58,274 bases of DNA, taken from Desulfomicrobium escambiense DSM 10707 (GTDB taxonomy: Bacteria; Desulfobacterota; Desulfovibrionia; Desulfovibrionales; Desulfomicrobiaceae). Shown in pieces: positions 7,538 through 15,363 of the stretch (its first letter is position 1; each line of letters starts with the position of its first letter). A program made the position numbers and the translations under genes. The DNA is taken from the NCBI RefSeq assembly GCF_000428825.1, contig NZ_AUAR01000023.1, forward strand, positions 1 through 58,274, written 5' to 3'. Below the pieces are notes generated by a model that searched no databases, was not told the origin of the DNA, and was given only the letters and a program-made list of their open reading frames with translations.

Positions 7538-8689
7538 CTATTCGGCCATGACGAACTTGCCGCCCTTGACCTGGACCATGACCATGGAGTCCACTCCCAG
7601 GCCGTTGTGGTCCTCGGGGGTCAGGTTGTAGATGCCCGATATTCCGACATAACCCTTTGTCTGCTCGATGGCCGCGCGCAGCGCCTCGGGCTCGGTGCCG
7701 GCCTTCTCGATGCCCTTGACGACGAGCATGATGGCGTCCCAAGCGTAGCCCGAGTGGGTGTTGATGGGGAACTGCTTGGCGTAGCCCTTCTCGGTGTAGA
7801 GCTTGATGAATTCCTGGATGACGGCCTTCTGCGGGTCCGTGTCCGGCAGTTCGTCCGCGACCATGAGCTTGGTGGCGGGCATGCGGTTGCCCTCGGAGGC
7901 CGGGCCGGCCAGTTCGACGTACTTGGGGTCCGGCAGGCCGTGGCACTGGAAGAGGGGCAGGTCGATGCCGAGCTGGGCCACGTTCTTGGCCGTGATGGCG
8001 CCGGCCGGGCCGGTGGTCCAGACCACGAGGGCCTGGGGCGCGGCGTTCTTGGCCTTGGTCAGCTGGGCGGTCATGTCCGTGTCGCGGGCGCCGAAGGATT
8101 CCTTGATGAGGATCTCTATGCCGAACTCGGGTCCGAGCTGCTCCATCCAGCGCAGGCCGTCCTTGCCGAAGCCGTCGTCGGCCGAGAGCAGGGCGATCTT
8201 GGTCAGCCCTTTGTCCTTCAAATAGGTGAAGAGACGCTTGACCGCGATTTCCGAGCGCTGGGGGGACTTGAAGACCCAGTCGAAGGGGCCGAACTTGCCG
8301 CCCATGATGACCGGGTCGCCGCCCACGGTCATGACCGTGGGCGTCTTGCCGTCGTGGACGATCTTTTTCACGTTCATGCCCGTGTCCGTCAGCGTCGGCC
8401 CGATGATGGCCACGACCTTGTCCTTGTGGATGAACTTGGTGGCGATATTGGCCGCCTTGGCCGGGTCGCCCTCGGTGTCGGCGACGATCAGCTCGATCTT
8501 CTTGCCGCCGATGCCGCCCTCGGCGTTGATCTTCTCCACGAGCATTTCCGCCACCAGCTTGCTCGGCGTGCCGATGAAGGACGCGCGGCCCGACAGGTCG
8601 AAGAACCCGCCCAGCTTGATGGTGTCCTCGGCCAGGGCCGGGGCGGCCAGCAGCATGAGGCCGGCCAGAAGTCCTATAATCCTGCGCAT
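7538..8689 (-). CDS. livK: Branched-chain/aryl-acid ABC transporter periplasmic binding protein
   Basis: 383 residues with a clear signal peptide (MRRIIGLLAGLMLLAAPALA, then EDTIKLGGFFDLSG). The Leu/Ile/Val-binding protein fold (Peripla_BP_6) is evident from IGPTLTDTG, LLSADDGFGKDGL and VKGIEKAG. It captures the substrate in the periplasm and delivers it to LivH/LivM. Good Shine-Dalgarno GAGGAGA before ATG 8689. It is the last gene of the liv operon, 52 bases after the livF-paaK fusion and just before the terminator. The neighbouring CoA-ligase domain suggests the ligand may be an aromatic acid rather than leucine; that is inference. Confidence 0.9.
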   Translation of the reverse strand: MRRIIGLLAGLMLLAAPALAEDTIKLGGFFDLSGRASFIGTPSKLVAEMLVEKINAEGGIGGKKIELIVADTEGDPAKAANIATKFIHKDKVVAIIGPTLTDTGMNVKKIVHDGKTPTVMTVGGDPVIMGGKFGPFDWVFKSPQRSEIAVKRLFTYLKDKGLTKIALLSADDGFGKDGLRWMEQLGPEFGIEILIKESFGARDTDMTAQLTKAKNAAPQALVVWTTGPAGAITAKNVAQLGIDLPLFQCHGLPDPKYVELAGPASEGNRMPATKLMVADELPDTDPQKAVIQEFIKLYTEKGYAKQFPINTHSGYAWDAIMLVVKGIEKAGTEPEALRAAIEQTKGYVGISGIYNLTPEDHNGLGVDSMVMVQVKGGKFVMAE

Positions 8690-8741
8690 GTCGTCTCTCC
8701 TCTGGAAAATGGTTGTTGCCGTTGTGGGAACGCCCTTGAAA

Positions 8742-10826
8742 TTACACGATCTCGTCCTGGATGCGGCTGTCGAAGACCCGCTGGCTCTTGCGCTCCGAGC
8801 GGGGGAGGCTGCCGTAGTCCACGATGTCCAGATCCACGGAAACCATGAGCTGTCGCTTGATCTGATGCACGGCCTCGTGGGCCATTTCCGGCGCGCGGGA
8901 CGCCCCTACGCCCTCGGCCCGCTCCACCACCAGGCGCAGGTTGTCGCGCCCGCCCTCGCCGCGGGTCAGGTGGATCTGGTACTCTGAGCCCAGTCCCGGC
9001 ACGGCCGAAAGGATGGTGTCGATGGAACTGGGGTAGATGTTCACGCCGCGGAACTTGATGGTGTCGTCGGAGCGGCCCTTGATGCGCGAGTGGCGGGGCA
9101 TGACGCTGCCGCAGGTGCAGGGGCCGGGGATGATGCGCGTGATGTCGCGGGTGCGGTAGCGGATGAGCGGGGCGCCCTCCTTGCACAGGGACGTGACGAC
9201 CATCTCGCCCCATTCGCCGTCGGGCAGGGGCGTGAGCGTCTCGGGGTCCAGGATCTCCAGGAGATAGTAGTCCGACCAGTAGTGGATGCAGTCGTGGTCC
9301 GGGCATTCGATGCCGACGCCTGGGCCGTAGAGCTCCGTCAGGCCGGTGATGTCGAAGAGTTCGGCCCCGCCGAAGAGCTCCGAGATCTTCTTGCGCATGG
9401 AGCGGCTGGAGCGTTCGGAGCCGTAGATGATCTTCTTCACGGCGATCTTGTCGGCGATGCCGCGCTTGTGGATCTCCTCTGCCATCAACAGGGCCATGGA
9501 GGCCGTGGAGCAGAAGACCGTGGACTGGAAGTCGAGCAGGAACTGGATCTGCATGTCGATGTTGCCCGGTCCCACAGGCACGGCCAGGGCCCCGACCCTC
9601 TCGCAGCCGAGCTGGAAGCCCATGCCTGCGGTCCACACGCCGTAGCCCACGGCGATCTGCACGCGGTCCAGGGGCGTGACGCCGGCCGTCTGGTAGCAAC
9701 GGGCGAACATGGAGATCCAGTCGTCGAGGTCCTTCTGGGTGTAGCACAGGACCTTGCGCTTGCCCGTGGTGCCGGAGCTTGCGTGCACGCGCACGAGCTG
9801 CTCGAAGGGCACGCTCTTCAGGGGGAACGGGTAGCCGTCGCGCAGGTCCTCGGTGGTGGTGAAGGGCAGGCGGCGCAGGTCGTCCAGGCTCTGGATTGCG
9901 TCGGGCGTGACGCCGGCGGCCTCGAGCTTGGCGCGGTATGCGGGCGAGCCTTCGTAGGCGTGGCGCACGGTCCACTGCAGCCCTTTGAGCTGGTGGGCCT
10001 GGAGGTCCTCGGCGGAGGCGAAGGCGGGCATGAAATCGGTCTGCATGGGTGTTTTCTCCAGTCGGATATTGGTCAGTCCGGCCGCGCCGAGGCGGCTGGC
10101 CGAGGGGTTGTCGTGGCTGGCCGCGCCGAGGAAGGCGGCGCGCAGGGCCGGGTCAAGGAGCAGGTCGCGGCTCTTGCCCTGTTCGACGATCCTGCCGCCG
10201 GCCAGCAGGAAGGCGGTGTCCGAGGCCGACAGGGCCCGGGCGGCGTTCTGTTCGACGACGAGGATGGTCGTGCCGGCGCGGGCCAGCTGGTGGATGATGG
10301 CGAAAATCTCGTCGGTGACGATGGGCGCCAGGCCCAGGCTCGGCTCGTCCAGGAGCAGCAGGCGGGGCCTCGCCATCAGCGCCCGGCCCATGGCCAGCAT
10401 CTGCTGTTCGCCGCCCGAAAGGGTGCCGGCCAGCTGTGCGCGGCGCTGGCTCAGCTTGGGGAAGCGGGCGAAGACCTCGTCCATGCGCCGTTTCTCCTCG
10501 GCCTTGGGCAGGCTCAGAGGGATGGCCCCGAGCTGGAGGTTCTCCAGGACCGGCAGGTCGGCGAAGACCTCGCGGCCTTCGGGCGACATGGCCAGCCCCA
10601 GGCGGACCATGCGCGCCGGCGTGGCGCCGGTCACGGGTTTGCCGTCGAGAAGGATCTCGCCGCCCGAGGGCTTGAGCAGACCCATGATGCACTTCAGAAG
10701 GGTGCTCTTGCCTGCGCCGTTGGCCCCGACCAGGGCCACGGTCTGCCCGGCCTCGACGGCCATGTCGATGCCGAAGAGGGCCTGGGCCGCGCCGTAGTGG
10801 GCCGTCAGATTTTTTATGGTCAGCAT
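8742..10826 (-). CDS. LivF ATPase fused to phenylacetate-CoA ligase (PaaK)
   Basis: One uninterrupted 694-residue frame. Residues ~1-238 are a complete LivF ABC ATPase: GANGAGKST, signature LSGGEQQMLAMGRAL, Walker B LLLLDEPSLGLAP, H-loop replaced by the Liv-type VVEQNA. A ~22-residue linker follows. Residues ~261-694 are a full-length PaaK-type aryl-CoA ligase: SSGTTGKRKV (ATP/AMP loop), GYGVWTAG, TELYGPG, and the hinge SDDTIKFRGVNIYPSS. PaaK activates phenylacetate or indoleacetate with ATP and CoA. An internal ATG (10046) has GGAG nine bases upstream, so a separate PaaK could also be made. Start at ATG 10826, overlapping livG stop by one base. Confidence 0.88.
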   Translation of the reverse strand: MLTIKNLTAHYGAAQALFGIDMAVEAGQTVALVGANGAGKSTLLKCIMGLLKPSGGEILLDGKPVTGATPARMVRLGLAMSPEGREVFADLPVLENLQLGAIPLSLPKAEEKRRMDEVFARFPKLSQRRAQLAGTLSGGEQQMLAMGRALMARPRLLLLDEPSLGLAPIVTDEIFAIIHQLARAGTTILVVEQNAARALSASDTAFLLAGGRIVEQGKSRDLLLDPALRAAFLGAASHDNPSASRLGAAGLTNIRLEKTPMQTDFMPAFASAEDLQAHQLKGLQWTVRHAYEGSPAYRAKLEAAGVTPDAIQSLDDLRRLPFTTTEDLRDGYPFPLKSVPFEQLVRVHASSGTTGKRKVLCYTQKDLDDWISMFARCYQTAGVTPLDRVQIAVGYGVWTAGMGFQLGCERVGALAVPVGPGNIDMQIQFLLDFQSTVFCSTASMALLMAEEIHKRGIADKIAVKKIIYGSERSSRSMRKKISELFGGAELFDITGLTELYGPGVGIECPDHDCIHYWSDYYLLEILDPETLTPLPDGEWGEMVVTSLCKEGAPLIRYRTRDITRIIPGPCTCGSVMPRHSRIKGRSDDTIKFRGVNIYPSSIDTILSAVPGLGSEYQIHLTRGEGGRDNLRLVVERAEGVGASRAPEMAHEAVHQIKRQLMVSVDLDIVDYGSLPRSERKSQRVFDSRIQDEIV

Positions 10827-11590
10827 CAGGCCGTGGCCTCCATTCGTCCGAGATAGGCTTCGAGCACCAGCGGGTTGCGGCGGACTTCGTCGGCCGTGCC
10901 CGTGGCGATGCATTTTCCGCTGTCGAGGACCACGACCAGGTCGGCGATGTTCATGACCAGGTCCATGTCGTGCTCCACCAGCAGGATGGTGTGTCCGGCC
11001 CGGCGCAGGTTGCGGAGCTGGTCGCCCACGGCGGCCGTCTCCTCGGCGTTGAGGCCGGCCACGGGTTCGTCCAGAAGCAGGAGCTTGGGGCGGCCGACGA
11101 TGGCCCGGGCCAGCTCCACGCGCTTCTTGTCGCCGTAAGCCAGGACCCCGGCCGGCCAGGAGGCCTTGTCGGCCAGTCCGAAGGCGTCCATGGCCTCCAG
11201 GGCCCGCAGCCGCAGTTGCCGTTCGCGGTGGCGCAGGTACGGCAGGCGCAGCATGGCCATGAGCATGGAGCCACCGGCCTCGCAGGTCAGGCCCGTGAGC
11301 ACGTTGTCCAGGACCGAGAGGCGCGGGAAGAGCCGCAGGTTCTGGAAGGTGCGGTGGATGCCCAGGCGCGTGACCTTGTGGGCCGGCAGCCCGGCGATGT
11401 CCGAGCCCTGGAAGAGGACGGCGCCGCTCGTGGGCGGGTTGACCCCCGTGATGCAGTTGATGAGCGTGCTCTTGCCCGCGCCGTTGGGACCGATGAGGGC
11501 CGTCAGGCGTCCCATGGGCGCGCCGAAGCTCACGTCCTGCAGGGCGGGCAGGCCGCCGAAATTCTTGCCTACGCCCTCAAGCCGCAGCAT
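10826..11590 (-). CDS. livG: Branched-chain amino acid ABC transporter ATPase LivG
   Basis: 254 residues: Walker A GPNGAGKST, Q-loop RTFQNLRLFP, signature region ending at ELARAIVGRP, Walker B LLLLDEPVAGLN and H-loop VEHDMDLVM. The signature itself is replaced by the LAYGDKKRVELA typical of LivG. It pairs with LivF to power LivHM in the inner membrane. GAGGAGG lies six bases before ATG 11590. It overlaps livM by 14 bases and touches livF. Confidence 0.93.
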   Translation of the reverse strand: MLRLEGVGKNFGGLPALQDVSFGAPMGRLTALIGPNGAGKSTLINCITGVNPPTSGAVLFQGSDIAGLPAHKVTRLGIHRTFQNLRLFPRLSVLDNVLTGLTCEAGGSMLMAMLRLPYLRHRERQLRLRALEAMDAFGLADKASWPAGVLAYGDKKRVELARAIVGRPKLLLLDEPVAGLNAEETAAVGDQLRNLRRAGHTILLVEHDMDLVMNIADLVVVLDSGKCIATGTADEVRRNPLVLEAYLGRMEATA

Positions 11591-12575
11591 GACCGCGCCT
11601 CCTCAGGGCCAGGCGGACCCGGACCATGTCCGTCAGGCCCGTGATCAGGCCCTGGGGCAGGAACATGAGGACCAGCACGAGGATGCCGCCGTGCACGAAG
11701 TCCTTGTAGGTGTCGAAGAACTCTACCCACTCGGGCATGAGCGTCAGGAAGGCTGCGCCGAAGACCGAGCCCCAGATGGAGCCCATGCCGCCGATGACGA
11801 CCATGATGACGAAGTCCGTGGAGGCGAAGATGCCGAAGGTGTCGGGACTGACGTAGGCGTAGCAGTGGGCGAAGAGGCTGCCGGCCAGGGAGGCCAGCAC
11901 GGCCGAAAGCACGAAGACCTTGACCTTGGTGGCCCGCGTGTCGACGCCCAGGCAGGCGGCGGCCGTTTCGTCCCCGGCCAGGGCGGCCATGCCCCGTCCC
12001 ACGCCGCTGCGCACGAGGTTCAGGCACAGCAGCAGGCAGGCCATGGCGAAGCTCCACAGCAGGTAGTGCAGGCTGACGGGGTCGTCGACGCTCGCGCCCG
12101 GCACCGAAAGGCTCGGGATGCCGGCGAAGCCGCTGGGTCCGCCCGTGACATCGTCCCACTGCAGCAGCACCGTGTGCACGACGTAGTTGAGGCCCAGCGT
12201 GGCCATGGCCAGGTAGTGGCCCGAGAGGCGCAGCACCGGGATGCCCACGGCCAGGGCCACCACGGCCACGAGGGCGGCGACCAGGAACATGGCGGACCAG
12301 GGTGGCAGTCCGAAGGTCACGGTGGCCACGGCCGAACCGTAGGCGCCCAGGCCGAAGAAGGCCGCGTGGCCGAGGGATATCTGGCCCGTGTAGCCGATGA
12401 ACAGGTTCAGGCCCAGGACCACGATGGCGTTGATGGCGATGAGGTTGGTCAGGCCCAGGGTGTAGGGGTTGTCCTCGACGAGGGGGAAGAGCAGCAGTGC
12501 CGCGGCCATGAGCGTCACTGCCAGGCCGGTGCGGTGGAGGGTCAGGAAGTAGAGGAACTGTTGTCTGCCGGTCAT
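11577..12575 (-). CDS. livM: Branched-chain amino acid ABC transporter permease LivM
   Basis: 332 residues with about nine membrane segments and the LivM hallmarks GYTGQISLGHAAFFGLGAY and GGMGSIWGSVFGAAFLTL. It forms the inner-membrane channel with LivH. AAGGAT five bases before ATG 12575. The gene overlaps livG by 14 bases but is separated from livH by 307 bases containing a palindromic element, so its expression may depend on read-through from livH or on a local promoter. Confidence 0.92.
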   Translation of the reverse strand: MTGRQQFLYFLTLHRTGLAVTLMAAALLLFPLVEDNPYTLGLTNLIAINAIVVLGLNLFIGYTGQISLGHAAFFGLGAYGSAVATVTFGLPPWSAMFLVAALVAVVALAVGIPVLRLSGHYLAMATLGLNYVVHTVLLQWDDVTGGPSGFAGIPSLSVPGASVDDPVSLHYLLWSFAMACLLLCLNLVRSGVGRGMAALAGDETAAACLGVDTRATKVKVFVLSAVLASLAGSLFAHCYAYVSPDTFGIFASTDFVIMVVIGGMGSIWGSVFGAAFLTLMPEWVEFFDTYKDFVHGGILVLVLMFLPQGLITGLTDMVRVRLALRRRGHAAA

Positions 12576-12882
12576 GGAAATCCTTATTGCCGGTCATCGG
12601 CCGGGTGGGCCGTCGGGTGCGGCGGTGCCGGGAAAGTATAATCGATTTGGCCGGGGGTAAAGTCCGGAGATGCTTGTTCTATGGAGAAGGACCCAGCCTG
12701 CCGAGGAATGTTGTGCGTTTACTCTCAGTTTGCCGGACCGGGTTCTGTCGGGAAGAAAAGGCATGGATTCCCGCGAAGGCGGGAATCCATCTTCAAACTT
12801 CCGACAGAACGGATCTGCTGCAGGCGCACGGCTGCAAGTTCAATAACAATGGGCTAAAAACGAACCGCGACCTGAGGTTGAT
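12576..12882. other. 307-base gap between livH and livM
   Basis: No gene is supported here. The stretch holds the nested palindrome at 12742-12810 and A+T-richer flanks. A gap this long is unusual between two subunits of one permease and suggests the palindrome was inserted into the operon, or that it is an mRNA-processing or attenuation site. Confidence 0.6.
12742..12810. repeat. Nested palindromic element with ATTCCC-N8-GGGAAT core
   Basis: An outer inverted repeat (12742-12754 with 12798-12810; GTTCTGTCGG and CCGACAGAAC) encloses a perfect 12-bp inner hairpin (12763-12774 with 12779-12790, loop GAAG). The inner core is nearly the same as the one at 23936-23977. Both look like copies of a small dispersed palindromic (REP- or MITE-like) element. 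The core pattern equals the neisserial dRS3 consensus, probably by parallel use of the same palindrome. Confidence 0.75.
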
Positions 12883-13743
12883 CTATTTTCCCAGCAACCC
12901 CTTGGGCCTGACGAAGAGCACCAGCAGCAGGACCACGAAGGCCACCACGTCCTTGTAGGCGCTGGATATGTATCCGGCCGAGAGGGATTCCAGGAGCCCC
13001 AGGCCCAGGCCGCCGAGGATGGCTCCGGGGAAGGAGCCGAAGCCGCCGAGGATGGCGGCGGCGAAGCCCTTGAGGCCCAGGAGCACGCCTACGTCGTAGT
13101 TGAGGGTGGTGATGGGCGTGACGAGCACCCCAGCCAGGCCGCCCAGAGCGCCGGCGATGGCGTAGCTCGTCAGGCGGATGCGCCCCGTGCTGATGCCGAC
13201 CACGGCCGCGGCAGTGGGATTGGAGGCCACGGCGCGCATGGACAGGCCCAGGGGCGTACGGTGGAAGAACCAGGTCAGCACGGCGATGGCGACCACGGTC
13301 AGCCCCAGGATCCACAGGGCCTGGGGCAGGACGCTGGCGCCCAGGATCTGCACGGGCACGTCGGGGGTCAGGGGCGGCAGGGCCATGCGGTTCTTGCCCC
13401 AGACCATTTTGATGACGCCGCGCACGATGATGGACAGCCCGACGGTCAGGAAGATGAGGACCAGATGGTTGTCCGAGCGGGCCGGGCGCAGGCCGAAACG
13501 CTCCACAAGCATGGCCGCCAGGGCGACCAGGAGCACGGCCAGGCCCAGGGCCGGAACCGTGGGCAGGCCCAGGGCGAAGAGGGCCGAGAACATGAACATG
13601 CCGCCCAGGGTGACGAAGTCCACCTGGATGAAGTTGACGATGCCCATGGTGTTGCTGACCACGCAGAAACCCAGGGCGATAAGGGCGTAAATGGCGCCCC
13701 CGGTCAGGCCGCCGAAAACGAATTGCAGGAGATCGGTATGCAA
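12883..13743 (-). CDS. livH: Branched-chain amino acid ABC transporter permease LivH
   Basis: 286 residues from TTG 13743, with about eight membrane segments and the LivH marks GGAIYALIALGF, NTMGIVNFIQVDF and GGFGSFPGAILGGLGLGL. TTG is preferred because GGAG lies five bases upstream and the protein then begins where LivH homologues begin; an in-frame ATG at 13779 would add 12 residues but has no Shine-Dalgarno. First gene of the liv operon; partner permease LivM follows after a 307-base gap. Confidence 0.9.
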   Translation of the reverse strand: MHTDLLQFVFGGLTGGAIYALIALGFCVVSNTMGIVNFIQVDFVTLGGMFMFSALFALGLPTVPALGLAVLLVALAAMLVERFGLRPARSDNHLVLIFLTVGLSIIVRGVIKMVWGKNRMALPPLTPDVPVQILGASVLPQALWILGLTVVAIAVLTWFFHRTPLGLSMRAVASNPTAAAVVGISTGRIRLTSYAIAGALGGLAGVLVTPITTLNYDVGVLLGLKGFAAAILGGFGSFPGAILGGLGLGLLESLSAGYISSAYKDVVAFVVLLLVLFVRPKGLLGK

Positions 13744-13940
13744 GGTGGCTCCAACTGCTTGATATGCGGTACTATGCATGCGTAGTCGAGACGGTCGGGA
13801 ATTTCAAGGACGGGAGCCTCCCTGCCTTTGCGTCCGTTCGCATCCTGATCGGCTCAGAGCCGACGGGTGGCGCTTGCGGTACGCATCCAGGCGGTTGCCT
13901 GGGACGCCTGCCGTCGGCCGCGTCCGCCATCTCTCAGACG

Positions 13941-13971
13941 AAAAAAAAGGCGGCCCCTATGCGGAGCCGCC
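13941..13971 (-). terminator. Intrinsic terminator of the VWA-OmpA gene
   Basis: A 9-bp G+C stem (13949-13957 with 13963-13971, one mismatch) is followed on the minus strand by eight U (A-run 13941-13948). It lies 26 bases after the stop at 13997. Confidence 0.75.
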
Positions 13972-13996
13972 ATATTTTCCGTCTCGTGGAGCCGGA

Positions 13997-15124
13997 TTAC
14001 TTCTTCTTGTACACGCCCTTCAGCACGGCCTCGATGCGGCGGTTTTCGGCGCGGCCGGCGTCGGTGTCGTTGCTGGCCACGGGCTTGGACTCGCCGAAGC
14101 CCACTGCCGTGATCTTGGAGCCGTCCATGCCGAGCTTCTTGACCAGGTACTCACGCACGCTGTTCGCGCGGCGCTGGGACAGCTTCTGGTTGTATTCGTC
14201 GGTGCCCTTGGAGTCGGTGTGGCCGTCGATCTCGACGGAAACGCCGGGGTACTGCTGCATGAAGGCGGCGAAGTCGGCCAGTTCCTGGTGGTACTGGGGC
14301 TTGATGTCGGACTTGTCGAAGTCGAAGTTGACCTTCAGCTTCACGACCATGGGGATCGGGCAGCCGGCGGCGTCGACGGCCAGGCCGGCGGCGGTGCCGG
14401 GGCAGGTGTCCTTGCAGTTGCCGACGCCGTCGCCGTCGTCGTCCAGGGCGCAGGGATCGGCCGGGGCGGAGGCCTCGTCGTAGAACACGGCCTTGACGAA
14501 CTTCTTCATGGCGGCGTCATCGGCCAGCTGGGCGGCGGAAGCGCCGACACCGCAGGACTTCAGGGCGGTGATGTCGTCCAGCAGCTTCTGGTTGCCGCCC
14601 ACAGTGTCGGCGAAGCTGATGGTGTGGAAGCAGACGTTGTACTTTTCGGCCAGGGCGGCGGCGACCTTCAGGGAGCCTTCGCCGGCGTTTTCCTGGCCGT
14701 CGGACAGGATGATCACGGCGTTGCGGCCGGAAGCGCCCTGCAGGGCGGGCTCAAGAGCCTTGAGGCCGACACCCAGAGGGGTCGGGTTGGCGCCGATCAG
14801 AGTCGGGACCTTGGCCACGGAGGCGCCGTAGGAGGCGACGGCGAAGGGGGCCAGGGCCTGGATTTCGCCGGCCGGGGCGGCGGTGTTCAGGCCGCCGTTG
14901 TAGCCCAGTTCCGGGATCATGGCGTTCATGCGCTCCAGCAGGGCCTTGGCCAGGACGATCTTCTTGTCCTTGGTGCCGACGTACTTGTCATCCATGGAAC
15001 CGGAACGGTCGACCAGGATGATGAAATTGTCGACTTTCTTCACGAGGTTCTGGGCCGCCATCGAGGCGGTGGCCACTGACAGGGCCAGCAGCAGGCTCAA
15101 CAGGATCAGGGTGCATTTTCTCAT
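13997..15124 (-). CDS. Secreted VWA-OmpA protein (peptidoglycan-binding)
   Basis: 375 residues. Signal peptide (about 1-23), then a von Willebrand factor A domain with MIDAS loop DRSGS (D39-S43) and IILSDGQENAGEG. A short acidic thrombospondin-type-3 calcium repeat (DPCALDDDGDGVGNCKDTCP) leads to an OmpA-like C-terminal domain with NFDFDKSDIKP, GHTDSKGTDEYNQKLSQRRA and GFGESKP that grips peptidoglycan. It is exported, probably outer-membrane or periplasmic. GAGGAG precedes ATG 15124; a longer open frame upstream has no signal peptide and was rejected. Its function is unknown; it might bind a metal or ligand and anchor it to the wall. Confidence 0.88.
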   Translation of the reverse strand: MRKCTLILLSLLLALSVATASMAAQNLVKKVDNFIILVDRSGSMDDKYVGTKDKKIVLAKALLERMNAMIPELGYNGGLNTAAPAGEIQALAPFAVASYGASVAKVPTLIGANPTPLGVGLKALEPALQGASGRNAVIILSDGQENAGEGSLKVAAALAEKYNVCFHTISFADTVGGNQKLLDDITALKSCGVGASAAQLADDAAMKKFVKAVFYDEASAPADPCALDDDGDGVGNCKDTCPGTAAGLAVDAAGCPIPMVVKLKVNFDFDKSDIKPQYHQELADFAAFMQQYPGVSVEIDGHTDSKGTDEYNQKLSQRRANSVREYLVKKLGMDGSKITAVGFGESKPVASNDTDAGRAENRRIEAVLKGVYKKK

Positions 15125-15363
15125 AATTCTCGACTCCTCAGGTTGATATGTGATCTCGTAATGGACGAAATGCTCAAAACGTTTGATCTCTATAACAAAA
15201 TAAGCGCTACTGACGAGTATAATTTTTGATTGTTCGTATTTATCGGAAAAGATTGAAAATTTAAGGAATGCCCAGGGGTTGGGGATGGCGGCAGGCTCAG
15301 GTCGATTTGCCGAACGCCGCGACGCTGGCGCGGTATTTGCCATTGATTTCAGCAGACTTTGTT

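Noticed and set aside
9090-10856. A 588-codon plus-strand frame opposite the livF-paaK fusion
   Set aside because: Low-complexity product without motifs; the minus strand has full ABC and AMP-ligase motifs.
12763-12790. A true neisserial dRS3 element
   Set aside because: It fits ATTCCC-N8-GGGAAT, but the host signature is not Neisseria and this palindrome type arises in several lineages; called a dRS3-like core only.
12742-12810. Start of a CRISPR array or insertion-sequence end
   Set aside because: Only one nested palindrome, no regularly spaced repeats or spacers, no cas or transposase gene nearby.
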